Shown: positions 7,613 to 17,273, counted from the stretch's first letter. The stretch is 54,022 nucleotides of DNA from Syntrophaceae bacterium (GCA_025355345.1 JANXZU010000116.1:1-54022), one strand, 5' to 3'. The notes: a model not told the origin generated them from the letters alone. Made by a program: numbers and translations.

Positions 7613-8713
7613 ATGGTTTTAAAAACAAAAAGTCTTATAGTACTATGTTTATTTTTCACATTATCTTCCGTCACAATACCCGATTTCGTTCAAGCTACAG
7701 AAACTGAAGAGCGCATGGCTCAATGCTCCAGTATTGAAAAGGATGCCGATCGCTTGAAATGCTTTGATGAACTGGCTGGGAAGAAAGTTACAGTGCAAGC
7801 TACTGAACCGCCAAGTGCCTCTACGGAGGCGGCGATGAAAGGATATCCTCCACCATCAACTTCGCAATCAGTAATGTCCAAGCACTGGGATTTGGATTTA
7901 GCCAAGGGGAAATTAAAATCATCTTTTTTTAAGATCAGGCCATATCGCTCTACATATTTCTTGCCTGTTGCCTATAACTCATCACCTAATCAAGATACGG
8001 CTTTGGATTTTGACAAGAATGCTAAAGCACAACACAATGAAGCAAAATTTCAACTAAGCTTTAAAATAAAACCATGGGCAACGGATATAGAAGGTATAGA
8101 AGCTTTGAAAGGCATAGATATATGGTTGGGTTACACACAACTTTCCTTCTGGCAAGTTTACAATTCGGCGTTTTCCGCGCCTTTTCGTGATACCAATTAT
8201 GAGCCGGAACTGCTGATCAACTTGCGCACCGATTATAATATCCTCGGTCTGCATGGTCGTATACTTAACCTGGGGTTTAACCATCAATCCAATGGCCGCT
8301 CCGTTCCACTTTCCCGCAGTTGGAATCGCATTGTAGCTAATGTGGGCTTGGAAAATGAAAAAAACAATTTCAATCTGCTTTTGAAAACATGGTACCGGAT
8401 TCCGGAAGATGAACACAATGATGATAATCCCGATATCACCAGATACATGGGGTATGGTGAGCTCTGGGGCACTCTCTACTGGAAAAAGCAACGGTTTGCC
8501 ATGATGCTGCGAAATAATTTCCGATCCGAAAATATGGGTGCGGTTCAACTTGATTGGAGTGTACCCTTATCTTTTTTCTATGACAAGTTTAGCGATAAAG
8601 GCAGCATCTATGTCCAGTATTTCAACGGTTATGGAGAGAGCTTGCTTGATTACAACAAAAGCATCAACCGGATCAGTGTTGGATTTATGCTTGCGGATTG
8701 GAACTGGAACTAA
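7613..8713 (+). CDS. pldA: Outer-membrane phospholipase A1 (OMPLA)
   Basis: This 366-residue protein has a signal peptide (hydrophobic LIVLCLFFTL core) and a linker with two cysteines. The rest is a beta-barrel of alternating strands ending in an aromatic-rich strand, ADWNWN. The catalytic motif GFNHQSNGRS puts the histidine at residue 224 and the serine at 226. The asparagine of SRSWNR is residue 238, and the 12-residue spacing from serine to asparagine equals that of E. coli PldA. The enzyme hydrolyses phospholipids that reach the outer leaflet. ATG 7613 is chosen over the adjoining GTG because AAGGAG is better spaced. The extra N-terminal domain of about 100 residues before the barrel is longer than in E. 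coli. Confidence 0.92.
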   Translation: MVLKTKSLIVLCLFFTLSSVTIPDFVQATETEERMAQCSSIEKDADRLKCFDELAGKKVTVQATEPPSASTEAAMKGYPPPSTSQSVMSKHWDLDLAKGKLKSSFFKIRPYRSTYFLPVAYNSSPNQDTALDFDKNAKAQHNEAKFQLSFKIKPWATDIEGIEALKGIDIWLGYTQLSFWQVYNSAFSAPFRDTNYEPELLINLRTDYNILGLHGRILNLGFNHQSNGRSVPLSRSWNRIVANVGLENEKNNFNLLLKTWYRIPEDEHNDDNPDITRYMGYGELWGTLYWKKQRFAMMLRNNFRSENMGAVQLDWSVPLSFFYDKFSDKGSIYVQYFNGYGESLLDYNKSINRISVGFMLADWNWN

Positions 8714-8857
8714 CGGATGCCAATTTGCTTACGAAACCACGTAGCAGATACACTTCAGGGCATGTTGATATTGTAAAATCTTTCAGCCTTTACCGTTAAG
8801 GATAATTGTTAATTATTGTGCCTCCCTTGCGGGAAAACGCTCACGGTTGACAGTCCT

Positions 8858-10519
8858 CTAGTCTTTGAAAATTGCTCCCGTTGATGCGGAAGTGACCAGT
8901 TTCGCGTAGCGCGCCAGATAGCCTGTCGTGATCGCGGGCTGTTTTGGTTTCCAGGCCGCACGTCTTTTTGCCAGTTCCTCATCACTTACTTTTAAGTTCA
9001 GTTTCTTGGCCGGAATATCAATTGCGATAATATCGCCTTCTTTCACCAGCGCAATCGGGCCGCCATCAGCTGCTTCCGGCGAGATGTGACCGATAGCCGC
9101 GCCCTGTGTGCCGCCGCTGAAACGTCCGTCAGTTAAGAGCGCTACGGTTTTATCCAAACCCATACCGACGATTGCGGAAGTGGGAGAAAGCATTTCTCTC
9201 ATGCCCGGGCCTCCTTTGGGGCCTTCATAGCGGATGACCACAATGTCGCCGCCTTTGATCTTGCCGCCCATAATTGCGGCAATGGCGTCATCTTCACAAT
9301 CAAACACACGGGCTTTCCCTTCATTTATCTGCATGGCCTGCGCGACAGCGGATTGTTTGACAACTCCGCCATCGGGAGCAAGGTTACCGCGCAGAATGGC
9401 AATTCCACCCTGCTGTGAGTAGGGGTTTTTCAAAGGGCGGATAACATCAGTATTCAAAACACGGGCGGCCTTCAAATTAGCGCCAACAGTTTTGCCGGTA
9501 ACTGTAATTGCCTTATCGTCTATGACACCCAGGGCAGAAATTACTTTCATTACGGCCTGAATGCCTCCTGCCGTATCCAGATCTTCAATATGATGATGGC
9601 CGGCGGGGCTGAGCTTGCAGATATTGGGAGTAGTCCCGCTGATTTTATTGAATAGGTTCAAGTCCAGTTTGATTCCTGCCTCATGGGCAATGGCAGGAAT
9701 ATGTAAAACCGTATTGGTGGAACAGCCCAGTGCCATATCCACGGCGATGGCGTTTTTAAATGCGGCTAAGGTACAGATATCGCGAGGCTTGATTCCTTTT
9801 TTGAGAAGAGTCATTATTTTCATCCCGGCATGTTTGGCCAGCCGGTGACGCGAAGCAAGGACTGCGGGAATTGTCCCGTGGCCGGGTAACCCCAGCCCCA
9901 ATGCCTCGGTGACACAGTTCATGGAATTCGCCGTATACATGCCGGAGCAGGAACCGCAGCCTGGGCAGGCGCAATCTTCGAGTTGTTTCAACGCGGCTGT
10001 AGTCATTTTCTTGGCTTTGACGGCGCCGACACCTTCAAAAACACTGATAAGGTCAACGGGCTTGCCATGTAGTTTTCCTGCCAGCATTGGGCCGCCGCTG
10101 ATAAATATAGACGGAATATTGAGGCGCAATGAGGCCATGAGCATGCCCGGAATAATCTTATCGCAGTTAGGGATGAAAACAAGCGCGTCAAATGGATGAG
10201 CCATTGCCATGATCTCGATGGAATCGGCAATCAGTTCGCGGCTGGCCAGAGAATATTTCATGCCGGCATGTCCCATCGCGATGCCGTCGCAGACACCGAT
10301 GACCGGAAATTCCACCGGTGTTCCCCCGGCCATGCGGATTCCCGCTTTGACATCCTGTGTGATCAAATCCAGATGGATGTGCCCCGGAACTATTTCATTG
10401 GCTGCATTAACCACACCGATCAAAGGCCTTGCAATTTCTTCATCTGTGTAGCCCATCGCTTTAAAAAGTGAACGATGCGGTGCCCGCTCAAAACCTTTTT
10501 TCATGAGATCGCTTCTCAT
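8858..10519 (-). CDS. ilvD: Dihydroxy-acid dehydratase
   Basis: IlvD performs the third common step of valine, isoleucine and leucine synthesis, dehydrating 2,3-dihydroxy acids to 2-keto acids with an iron-sulfur cluster. The 553-residue protein has the cluster cysteine blocks [12 protein letters not shown] and [18 protein letters not shown]. It also has the C-terminal [13 protein letters not shown] block and [10 protein letters not shown]. The start at 10519 ([17 protein letters not shown]) is preceded by GGGAG and lies 11 nt after the ilvC stop. The longer reading frame upstream of it overlaps ilvC and is not used. It is the last gene of the ilvBNCD operon. Confidence 0.96.
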   Translation of the reverse strand: MRSDLMKKGFERAPHRSLFKAMGYTDEEIARPLIGVVNAANEIVPGHIHLDLITQDVKAGIRMAGGTPVEFPVIGVCDGIAMGHAGMKYSLASRELIADSIEIMAMAHPFDALVFIPNCDKIIPGMLMASLRLNIPSIFISGGPMLAGKLHGKPVDLISVFEGVGAVKAKKMTTAALKQLEDCACPGCGSCSGMYTANSMNCVTEALGLGLPGHGTIPAVLASRHRLAKHAGMKIMTLLKKGIKPRDICTLAAFKNAIAVDMALGCSTNTVLHIPAIAHEAGIKLDLNLFNKISGTTPNICKLSPAGHHHIEDLDTAGGIQAVMKVISALGVIDDKAITVTGKTVGANLKAARVLNTDVIRPLKNPYSQQGGIAILRGNLAPDGGVVKQSAVAQAMQINEGKARVFDCEDDAIAAIMGGKIKGGDIVVIRYEGPKGGPGMREMLSPTSAIVGMGLDKTVALLTDGRFSGGTQGAAIGHISPEAADGGPIALVKEGDIIAIDIPAKKLNLKVSDEELAKRRAAWKPKQPAITTGYLARYAKLVTSASTGAIFKD

Positions 10520-10530
10520 TTTTTTCTCCC

Positions 10531-11586
10531 TTACTTCTTTCTTCTGTCCGGTCTCAATGCCCTGACGGCGGCGCCTGCCTGCCACAATTCGGAGTCCCGA
10601 ATTTCTTTGAGTTCTGCTTCTAATTTTACCCGATAATCCGGAGCACTGTTTGCTTTAAGAGAGATAGCCGTTTCTTTGCCTGTGGCAACAGCGTCGTAAA
10701 GTTCGGCAAATACCGGTTCCACGGCTTTGCGGAATTTAGGCCGCCAGTCCAGCGCCCCTCTTTGCGCGGTCGTTGAGCAATTAGCATACATCCAATCCAT
10801 GCCGTTTTCAGCAACCAAGCGGATCAGGCTTTGAGTCAATTCTTCGACTGTTTCATTGAAGGCTTCGCTGGGTGTGTGGCCATGTTTACGCAATTCAGCG
10901 TATTGTGCCTCCATCATGCCGGCCAGAGCGCCCATCAGAACGCCACGTTCACCCGTCAAATCGCTGTAAACTTCCATCTGGAAAGTGGTCGGGAAAAGGA
11001 AACCGGAACCAATGGCAATCCCAAGGGCAATTGTGCGCTCCATGGCGCGACCGGTCGCATCTTGATGCACAGCAATGCTTGAGTTAATGCCACTGCCATC
11101 AAGAAAATTCCGGCGCACTGAAGTCCCCGAACCTTTAGGGGCAACCAGGATTACGTCGACAAAATCAGGCGGGATGACACCGGTTTGTTCTTTATAGACG
11201 ATGGAAAAACCGTGGGAAAAATAAAGAGCGTCGCCTTTTTTTAAATTGGCCTTAATCTGGGGCCAGATCATCATCTGGGCGGCGTCGGAAACCAGATACT
11301 GGATAACCGTACCACGTTTAACCGCTTCTTCAATCGGGAAAAGAGTTTTACCTGGCACCCAACCATCAGCGATGGCTTTGTCCCAAGTCTTTTTATTTTC
11401 TTGACGCTGTCCGATGATAACATTAATGCCGTTATCCTTCATATTAAAAGCCTGTGCCGGTCCCTGAACGCCGTACCCGATAACCGCCACTACTTCATTT
11501 TTTAAAACTTCCTGAGCTTTCTTCAGAGAAAACTCTTCCGATGTGATGACATCTTCCATGACGCCACCAAAATTAATTTTTGCCAT
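10531..11586 (-). CDS. ilvC: Ketol-acid reductoisomerase (NADP+), class I
   Basis: IlvC isomerises and reduces acetolactate or acetohydroxybutyrate. The 351-residue length fits class I enzymes. The Rossmann glycine motif is [13 protein letters not shown], with GQR at the cofactor-specificity loop. The acidic metal-binding residues lie in [17 protein letters not shown], and EELTQ belongs to the C-terminal knotted domain. The sequence [13 protein letters not shown] is the variant seen in one branch of the family. It lies between ilvN (54-nt gap) and ilvD (11-nt gap) in one operon. Confidence 0.95.
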   Translation of the reverse strand: MAKINFGGVMEDVITSEEFSLKKAQEVLKNEVVAVIGYGVQGPAQAFNMKDNGINVIIGQRQENKKTWDKAIADGWVPGKTLFPIEEAVKRGTVIQYLVSDAAQMMIWPQIKANLKKGDALYFSHGFSIVYKEQTGVIPPDFVDVILVAPKGSGTSVRRNFLDGSGINSSIAVHQDATGRAMERTIALGIAIGSGFLFPTTFQMEVYSDLTGERGVLMGALAGMMEAQYAELRKHGHTPSEAFNETVEELTQSLIRLVAENGMDWMYANCSTTAQRGALDWRPKFRKAVEPVFAELYDAVATGKETAISLKANSAPDYRVKLEAELKEIRDSELWQAGAAVRALRPDRRKK

Positions 11587-11640
11587 AATAACCCCCTGTA
11601 ATTTAATGTTAGTAAAATTAAGTTAATCTTCTATCTGTGA

Positions 11641-12126
11641 CTAATTTTCCAGGTTAAGCGCAACAATACCTGTTCTTGTGATATCGGCGATGCCCAGTGG
11701 TGCAAGACGGGCTAGAGCGAAATCGATTTGTGATCGATCGCCGGTTATTTCCAAGATCATATACGCATCAGCTGAGACTATTACTTTCCATTTGTTTGTG
11801 TCAACGGCTTTCTTTATTTGTTCTTTTTTGTCTGAAGTTAAATTCAATCTTACGAGAATCATTTCCCGATGGATTGATTCCACATTGGTTAAATCATCCA
11901 CGGAAATGACATCGACAAGCCTTTGCAATTGGTTTTCAATGCGGGTTACAGTTTCCTGAGAGCCTGCTGTCGTCATAACTATTTTTGATATTTCGTACTG
12001 CGTCGTTGTATTCACGCATAGGCTTTCAATGTTGTAACCTTTGCCGCCCAATGTTCCGGCAATTCTGGCCAGCACATCCGGTTTATTGTGAACAAGTATT
12101 GAAATTATATGTTCCTTCTTTTCCAT
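11641..12126 (-). CDS. ilvN: Acetolactate synthase, small regulatory subunit
   Basis: This 161-residue protein carries an N-terminal ACT domain (HIISILVHNKPDVLARIAG and GYNIESLCV) and a second ACT-like half (REMILVRLNL). Such subunits bind to the large subunit, raise its activity and confer valine feedback inhibition. The length equals the usual IlvH/IlvN type. It begins 23 nt downstream of the ilvB stop. The gene could equally be called ilvH. Confidence 0.93.
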   Translation of the reverse strand: MEKKEHIISILVHNKPDVLARIAGTLGGKGYNIESLCVNTTTQYEISKIVMTTAGSQETVTRIENQLQRLVDVISVDDLTNVESIHREMILVRLNLTSDKKEQIKKAVDTNKWKVIVSADAYMILEITGDRSQIDFALARLAPLGIADITRTGIVALNLEN

Positions 12127-12149
12127 ATTAACTTACCTTTCTATAAGAA

Positions 12150-13853
12150 TTAGTTGATCATTTCTCTGCTGCCCAGCGACATGTTGCTAATCGAGTCACC
12201 GGGATGCACCATGGGATATACGCATTCTTCACGCGACACCCGAAAATCCATCAGTACCGGGCGATCAAGCGAAAGCCCCTGTTTCAGAGTAGATTCCACC
12301 TCTTCCGGTTTAGTCGCGCGCAGGCCGACAACGCCATAAGCTTCAGCCAGTTTCACAAAGTCAGGGGCGTAAGTCATGTCGGTGTGAGAATAGCGCTTTT
12401 CGTAAAATAATTCCTGCCACTGACGAACCATACCCAGATAGCCATTATTCAAAAGGACAATTTTCACGTTAATATTGTATTGCGCGGCCGTGGCCAGTTC
12501 CTGGATATTCATCTGTATGCTGCCATCGCCGGCGATATCCACGACCTGCTTATCCGGGAAAGCGCATTTGACACCAATCGCCGCGGGCAGGCCAAAACCC
12601 ATTGTTCCCAATCCGCCCGAAGAAATGAAAGTATTGGGATGATCAAAATGGAAAAACTGTGCCGTCCACATCTGATTTTGACCTACTTCCGTTGTGATAA
12701 TTGCGTTGCCTTCAGTCAATTTGTGCAGCGTTTCAATAACATGCTGCGGTTTAATATCTTTACCGTTTTGACAATATGTCAGCGGTACTTTTTCCTTCCA
12801 CTCTGCAATTTGCCCCAGCCACTCCTGCCGCTCAGCGGGCGTCTGTGCATAATTGTGCTCCGCCAAAAATTTGATCATATCCGTGAGGGTGGCTTTGGTA
12901 TCGCCGATTATCGGCAAATCAACAACCACATTTTTATTAATGGAAGAAGGATCAATATCAATTTGAACAATTTTGGCGTTAGCGGCAAAAGTTTCAATAG
13001 TCCCGGTGACCCTGTCGTCAAATCTTACGCCTACCGCAAGAAGCAGATCACAGTGGCTGATGGCCATATTAGCATAGTAAGTACCGTGCATTCCCAGCAT
13101 GCCCAGCCAGAGCGGATCTGTTCCCGGAAACGAACCAAGTCCCATCAGGGTACCCGTAACGGGAATTGAATATTTTCTGGCCAGTTCCGTAAGCTGTTCT
13201 GTGGCCTTTCCCAGGATAACACCGCCACCGACCATTATTAATGGTCTTTTAGCAGTATTCAACATTTCGAAGACGTTGGCCATTTTCTTGGGCGCTGGTT
13301 TATATGCCACATCGTAATTGCGGATTTTAATATTGGCAGGATCATAATCTGTTTGGGCTGCCATCACATTTTTCGGTAAGTCAACGAGAACCGGCCCCGG
13401 TCTTCCCGAGCGGGCAATATGAAAGGCTTCTTTGATAGTCGAAGCGAGATCATCAATATTACGGACCAAAAAATTATGTTTGGTGCAGGGGCGGGTTATG
13501 CCCGTTATATCGCATTCCTGAAAAGCGTCATTGCCTATCAGTCCAGTCGGGACTTGCCCGGTAAAAACTACAAGAGGGATGGAATCCATATTAGCCGTGG
13601 CAATGCCGGTAACGGTATTGGTGGCGCCTGGGCCGGAAGTAACCAGGCACACGCCAACTTTTCCGGTAGCGCGGGCGTAGCCGTCAGCAGCATGTACAGC
13701 CCCTTGCTCATGCCGGACTAAAATGTGTTTCATGGTACTTTTATAAAGTTGATCATAAATATCCAGCACGGCTCCTCCCGGATATCCAAAAATAATATCA
13801 ACTTTTTCCTCTTCCAGCGCAGCAAGCAGTATTTGTGTGCCTTTTAATTTCAT
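12150..13853 (-). CDS. ilvB: Acetolactate synthase, large catalytic subunit
   Basis: IlvB condenses pyruvate with pyruvate or 2-ketobutyrate using thiamine diphosphate. The 567-residue protein has the catalytic glutamate in VRHEQGAVHAADGYAR and the acetolactate-synthase marker TSGPGATNTVTG. The cofactor-binding motif GDGSIQMNIQELATA ends in the LLNN asparagine pair. The start at 13853 (MKLKGTQILL) follows GGAGA. It is the first structural gene of the operon. About 350 nt of leader, with a peptide, two terminators and repeat hairpins, separates it from the leader peptide, implying control by attenuation. Confidence 0.96.
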   Translation of the reverse strand: MKLKGTQILLAALEEEKVDIIFGYPGGAVLDIYDQLYKSTMKHILVRHEQGAVHAADGYARATGKVGVCLVTSGPGATNTVTGIATANMDSIPLVVFTGQVPTGLIGNDAFQECDITGITRPCTKHNFLVRNIDDLASTIKEAFHIARSGRPGPVLVDLPKNVMAAQTDYDPANIKIRNYDVAYKPAPKKMANVFEMLNTAKRPLIMVGGGVILGKATEQLTELARKYSIPVTGTLMGLGSFPGTDPLWLGMLGMHGTYYANMAISHCDLLLAVGVRFDDRVTGTIETFAANAKIVQIDIDPSSINKNVVVDLPIIGDTKATLTDMIKFLAEHNYAQTPAERQEWLGQIAEWKEKVPLTYCQNGKDIKPQHVIETLHKLTEGNAIITTEVGQNQMWTAQFFHFDHPNTFISSGGLGTMGFGLPAAIGVKCAFPDKQVVDIAGDGSIQMNIQELATAAQYNINVKIVLLNNGYLGMVRQWQELFYEKRYSHTDMTYAPDFVKLAEAYGVVGLRATKPEEVESTLKQGLSLDRPVLMDFRVSREECVYPMVHPGDSISNMSLGSREMIN

Positions 13854-13939
13854 TTTCTATTCTCCAACTATTTCGTGTCTAAAAGTTGAGCCTTTGATCC
13901 CACTACGCCGTAGATGCCCTTTAGGGTGCACTGCGTTCG

Positions 13940-14088
13940 TTGTCAGCGAGCCTCAAATCCCCATACGCTTCGCTTCGGGGATAATTCGGCTAACGCTTCC
14001 TATCGTCAGCGAGCCTCAAATCCCCATACGCTTCGCTTCAGGGATAATTCGACCAGCATGTTTCAGTTCACTGCGTTTCTGAAACATG
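13940..14088 (-). repeat. Repeat hairpin cluster in the ilvB 5' leader
   Basis: Two near-identical copies of about 48 bp (13942-13989 and 14005-14052) each hold a short stem (ATCCC/GGGAT on either strand) closed over a loop reading GAAGCGAAGCGTAT on the minus strand. Each is bordered by the linker TTAGCCGAATTATCC or a variant of it. A third hairpin, 14057-14088, has a perfect 10-bp stem, CATGTTTCAG, and a 12-nt loop AAACGCAGTGAA (minus strand). The same hairpin type occurs at 33.4 and 36.5 kb with unrelated stems. All three lie between the attenuator and ilvB and so are probably part of the transcript. Confidence 0.75.
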
Positions 14089-14097
14089 GGTCTCATT

Positions 14098-14134
14098 AAA
14101 AAAGCCGCTAGTTTCTTTTGCAAAAAGCGGCTTT
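14098..14134 (-). terminator. Second terminator in the ilv leader
   Basis: A perfect 9-bp stem (AAAGCCGCT at 14126-14134 on the minus strand, pairing with 14101-14109) closes a 16-nt loop. It is followed on the minus strand by an uninterrupted run of T. It lies just below the first terminator and may be a back-up for it. Confidence 0.8.
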
Positions 14135-14147
14135 GTTGCTGAAAATA

Positions 14148-14180
14148 ACAAAGCCGCAGGCTTTCAGGGGCCTGCGGCTT
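14148..14180 (-). terminator. Attenuator terminator of the ilvBNCD leader
   Basis: A perfect 11-bp GC-rich stem joins 14170-14180 with 14151-14161 around an 8-nt loop; TGTTATTTTC follows on the minus strand. It begins 20 nt after the leader-peptide stop. Its 5' arm and loop (GCAGGCCCC, 14175-14167) can instead pair with GGGGTCTGC (14225-14217) inside the leader coding sequence. That makes a 9-bp alternative helix with one G-U pair, which is the antiterminator geometry of classical amino-acid attenuators. Confidence 0.82.
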
Positions 14181-14200
14181 GTATCTTTTATTTTAATTTT

Positions 14201-14299
14201 CTAAAGATACAGAGCGGCAGACCCCGTAAGTACTACTACCAGTAACAATACGTAGGTTTCTATTTGAATAATTCTGCCTTCTAAATCTCTAAGAAACAT
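14201..14299 (-). CDS. ilv leader peptide (Val/Leu/Ile-rich attenuator peptide)
   Basis: This 32-residue reading frame starts at ATG 14299, with GGGAAG 5 nt upstream, and ends at TAG 14201. It contains two isoleucines followed later by the run VLLLVVVL, encoded GTA TTG TTA CTG GTA GTA GTA CTT. These are the end products of the operon it precedes. Ribosome stalling at this run when valine or leucine is scarce should leave the downstream GGGGTCTGC free to pair with the terminator arm, so ilvBNCD is transcribed. Full translation would mask it and allow termination. It could instead be a small membrane protein, since the run is hydrophobic, but its position and the alternative helices favour a leader peptide. 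Confidence 0.78.
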   Translation of the reverse strand: MFLRDLEGRIIQIETYVLLLVVVLTGSAALYL

Positions 14300-14323
14300 A
14301 ATTTCTTCCCATCATTTTCTTTC

Positions 14324-14352
14324 TTTCTAACGAAAAACAAATTATTTGTCAA
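14324..14352 (-). promoter_or_regulatory. Promoter of the ilv operon
   Basis: On the minus strand a perfect -35 TTGACA (14352-14347) is followed after exactly 17 nt by TAGAAA (14329-14324). Initiation near 14317 would put the leader-peptide ATG about 18 nt into the transcript. The rest of the gap to the pbp1A stop (14353-14469) has only an imperfect inverted repeat (about 14361-14385 with 14436-14460). Confidence 0.6.
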
Positions 14353-14469
14353 GCGTCTTTTATAATGAAACTCAACTTTCAGAAGCACAGCGAATAACCT
14401 AAATACCATGAAGGGCACTATAGGGTCATCTGCGACTGAAAATTGTAAGTTGAATTATACCCAACCCTT

Positions 14470-16500
14470 TTATCGGAATAGATCTTCTTTTTCTTCAGTC
14501 AAGCCGTCACTTTTATCTTGAGGCGGCGCACTATCCAGGAAGGCTTCGTAAATAGCTCCTTTATCCCACGATGATGCAACCAAGCCTGTTTTGGAATCAA
14601 CCTTGATAAAAACTATTCCTTCCGGTGTGGGAAAAGCTTCTACTGGCGTATGTTGCACAACCTTTTCCATAAAATAAAGCCAAATCGGCGCCGCCGCTCT
14701 TCCGCCTACCTCGTTTTTTCCCAGAGTTGTTTCCTGATCAAATCCGATCCAAACTCCTGTAATCAGCGAAGGAGTAAAACCGATAAACCAGGCATCGCGG
14801 ATATCGTTGGTTGTTCCGGTCTTGCCGGCAACCGGTCGGCCCAGGCTTTTTACACGGCGGCCGGTTCCGCTTTCCACGACATCGCGCATAACGTATGATG
14901 TCATGAAGGCAATACGCGCATCAATAACCTGCTCTGATTTTGGTTTCGTCTCTTCAAAAATATTACCGGTGCGATCGACAATTTTCTTGATGAAAAAAGG
15001 AGTAACTTTTTTACCGGCGTTTGCCAAAACACCGTAGGCTCCTACGAGTTCCTGCAAAGTAACTCCGGTTGATCCCAGCGCCATCGACAAGTTTCGGGCG
15101 ATCGGAGAGGATATGCCCATGTTCATGGCGTAGGATGCGGCATAATCGATACCGATTTCCTGTAATATTTTGATTGTAACAATATTACGGGACTGAACAA
15201 GGCCGGTACGCATCGTAGTCGGCCCTAAGAATTTTTCATCGAAATTTTTCGGTTTCCAAAGCCCGTCCGGTTGGGATGGATCATCAAAAACAATAGGCGA
15301 ATCAACAAAACGCGTTGAGGGATTCATTCCTTTATCAAAGGCGGCTGTATAGATAAGTGGCTTGAAGGCGGAGCCGGCCTGACGGCGGGACTGGGTTGCG
15401 CGGTTGAATTCACTTTTGCTGAAATCACGGCCTCCAACCATAGCGCGAACGGCACCGGTTTTCACATCCATACAATAAAGAGCGCCCTGAACAAGACCGC
15501 GATCATACTTTTCTCTGTCTTCAAGTTCTGCAAGGCCTTTTTCTATAGCGTCCCGCGCAGCTTTTTGGGCTGCTAAATTCAACGTTGTATAAATAGAAAG
15601 ACCTTCCTTGTACAGGACGTCCGCGCCGTATTTTTCCTGAACATATCGGCGAATGTGTTCTACAAAATAAGCCGCAATTTTTTCCTTTGGTTTAATGTCG
15701 CGTAACTTCAGGGGTACATTGACGGCATTATCCATTTCTGCCTGGGTAATGTATTTGTCTTCCACCATGCGAGAAAGAACGTAAGCTTGCCGCTGCTTTG
15801 CTTTTTCAAAATGTAGATATGGTGAATAAGCATTGGGCGCTTTAGGCATTCCGGCAAGCATTGCTGCTTCCGGCAGAGTCAGATCTTTTGCGCTTTTTCC
15901 AAAGTAAACAAGTGATGCCGATTCTATTCCGTAGGCACCATGCCCGAGATAAATCTGGTTCATATATAAATTCAAGATTTCATCTTTAGTGAGATATTTA
16001 TCGATTTTATAAGAGAGAATAGCTTCTTTGACTTTTCTCATGTATTTTCTTTCAGGTGTTAAATACATGAGTTTTGTCACTTGCTGTGTAATTGTGCTGC
16101 CGCCTTGAACGATATGACCGGCCTCAAAGTTTTTAAACATCGCGCGAAAAATGCTTTGGATGTCAAAGCCCTGATGCACGTAAAAACGTGAATCTTCCGA
16201 CGCGACGAAAGCATAGTGTATTACTTTCGGAATTTCGGCTATTTTAACAACTTTTCTGTCTTCCAGATAAAATTCATCAATCAGTTCGTTGTTGTCATCG
16301 TAAACACTGGAAGCAATACTGGGGCGGTAATCTTTCAGGGTGTCAATTCCCGGCAAATCCATTGTCAGTGCGTAGTAGATGATGGTTCCACCTATAGTCA
16401 CAATAAGCATTACAACAATAAACACGAATAACATGGTAAATATCTTTGAGTTCTTTTTCCTGATTTCCAGTTCATTATCTTCTAGTTGTCTTATGGGCAT
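14470..16500 (-). CDS. mrcA: Class A penicillin-binding protein 1A
   Basis: This 676-residue bifunctional enzyme polymerises glycan strands and cross-links peptides. After a short cytoplasmic segment and one membrane anchor (about 22-46) comes the GT51 transglycosylase domain. Its catalytic glutamate is residue 102 in SEDSRFY, followed by GGSTITQQVTK and the KDEILNLYMNQIYLG block. The transpeptidase domain has the active-site serine at residue 377 in GSAFKP, then SRN and the KTGTT box. The start is 14 nt after the tatC stop, so it probably belongs to the tat transcript. At 676 residues it is shorter than E. coli PBP1a and lacks its large inserted domain. Confidence 0.94.
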   Translation of the reverse strand: MPIRQLEDNELEIRKKNSKIFTMLFVFIVVMLIVTIGGTIIYYALTMDLPGIDTLKDYRPSIASSVYDDNNELIDEFYLEDRKVVKIAEIPKVIHYAFVASEDSRFYVHQGFDIQSIFRAMFKNFEAGHIVQGGSTITQQVTKLMYLTPERKYMRKVKEAILSYKIDKYLTKDEILNLYMNQIYLGHGAYGIESASLVYFGKSAKDLTLPEAAMLAGMPKAPNAYSPYLHFEKAKQRQAYVLSRMVEDKYITQAEMDNAVNVPLKLRDIKPKEKIAAYFVEHIRRYVQEKYGADVLYKEGLSIYTTLNLAAQKAARDAIEKGLAELEDREKYDRGLVQGALYCMDVKTGAVRAMVGGRDFSKSEFNRATQSRRQAGSAFKPLIYTAAFDKGMNPSTRFVDSPIVFDDPSQPDGLWKPKNFDEKFLGPTTMRTGLVQSRNIVTIKILQEIGIDYAASYAMNMGISSPIARNLSMALGSTGVTLQELVGAYGVLANAGKKVTPFFIKKIVDRTGNIFEETKPKSEQVIDARIAFMTSYVMRDVVESGTGRRVKSLGRPVAGKTGTTNDIRDAWFIGFTPSLITGVWIGFDQETTLGKNEVGGRAAAPIWLYFMEKVVQHTPVEAFPTPEGIVFIKVDSKTGLVASSWDKGAIYEAFLDSAPPQDKSDGLTEEKEDLFR

Positions 16501-16514
16501 AATTTCACCATTGA

Positions 16515-17273
16515 TTATTCGTTATTGTTGCTGTTAGAAGCTGTTTTTTTCTTTCCGGCAAATTTCGTGATAAATATACTCACTTCATAAAGAAACATCA
16601 AGGGAATTGCCATTAATATCTGACTTAACGCATCCGGTGAAGGAGTCAAAATCGCCGCTACAATAAAAATGACTAAAATCGCATACTTCCTGTTTTTTGA
16701 TAGCATTGTAGAATTTACTATTCCCAATTTCGCCAGGAAAAACATAAATACAGGTAATTCGAAAGATAAACCAAATCCAAGTAAAAATGTTACGAAAAGA
16801 GAGAGGTAATCACTAAAGGAAATCATTGATTGCAGATATTTGCTATTGAAACTGACAAAAAATTCAAAAGCTGGGGGAAGAGCAACAAAATAACCGAACA
16901 AAACACCACTGACGAAGAGCAATGTGGAGAAAAACACAAAAGGCAGGACATATTTTTTTTCCGTCGAATGAAGTGCCGGTGATATAAATTTCCATATCTG
17001 ATAAATAATCAAGGGGCAGGTAATTATCAGGGAGGCAAAAAAGGCTAACTTCATATAGACGAAAAATGCTTCCGTCAGTCCCGTATAAATCAAATAACTG
17101 TTTTTAGGCAGGACCTGCACCAGAGGTGCGGTTACAATATCGAAAAAGAAATCCTTAAAATAATAACAAACTCCAAAACCGATAAGCAGGATAATTACGC
17201 TGCGGACAAGTCTTTTGCGCAGCTCAACTAAATGGTCGGTCAGGGACATTTTGTAATCTTCAATAATTGTCAT
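16515..17273 (-). CDS. tatC: Sec-independent (Tat) translocase subunit TatC
   Basis: TatC is the twin-arginine signal receptor of the inner-membrane Tat translocase. The 252-residue protein begins with the conserved LTDHLVELRKRLVRS. It has six hydrophobic segments, an aromatic-rich periplasmic loop, and ALPPAFEFFVSF. The later block FGLSFELPVFMFFLAKLG and the ending ILTPSPDALSQILMAIPLMFLYEVSIF are diagnostic. It lies 56 nt downstream of the TatA/B gene. Confidence 0.96.
   Translation of the reverse strand: MTIIEDYKMSLTDHLVELRKRLVRSVIILLIGFGVCYYFKDFFFDIVTAPLVQVLPKNSYLIYTGLTEAFFVYMKLAFFASLIITCPLIIYQIWKFISPALHSTEKKYVLPFVFFSTLLFVSGVLFGYFVALPPAFEFFVSFNSKYLQSMISFSDYLSLFVTFLLGFGLSFELPVFMFFLAKLGIVNSTMLSKNRKYAILVIFIVAAILTPSPDALSQILMAIPLMFLYEVSIFITKFAGKKKTASNSNNNE

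Noticed and set aside
8714..8857. Terminator between the convergent pldA and ilvD genes
   Set aside because: No GC-rich stem followed by a T run was found on either strand.
12480..13169. 229-codon open frame on the plus strand
   Set aside because: It lies wholly antisense within ilvB, has no ribosome-binding site and its translation has no recognisable domain; it is a shadow frame.
13837..14082. Plus-strand open frame with an internal repeat (EPQIPIRFASGIIR twice)
   Set aside because: The repeated peptide is just the translation of the duplicated intergenic hairpin unit; it overlaps the ilvB start and leader.
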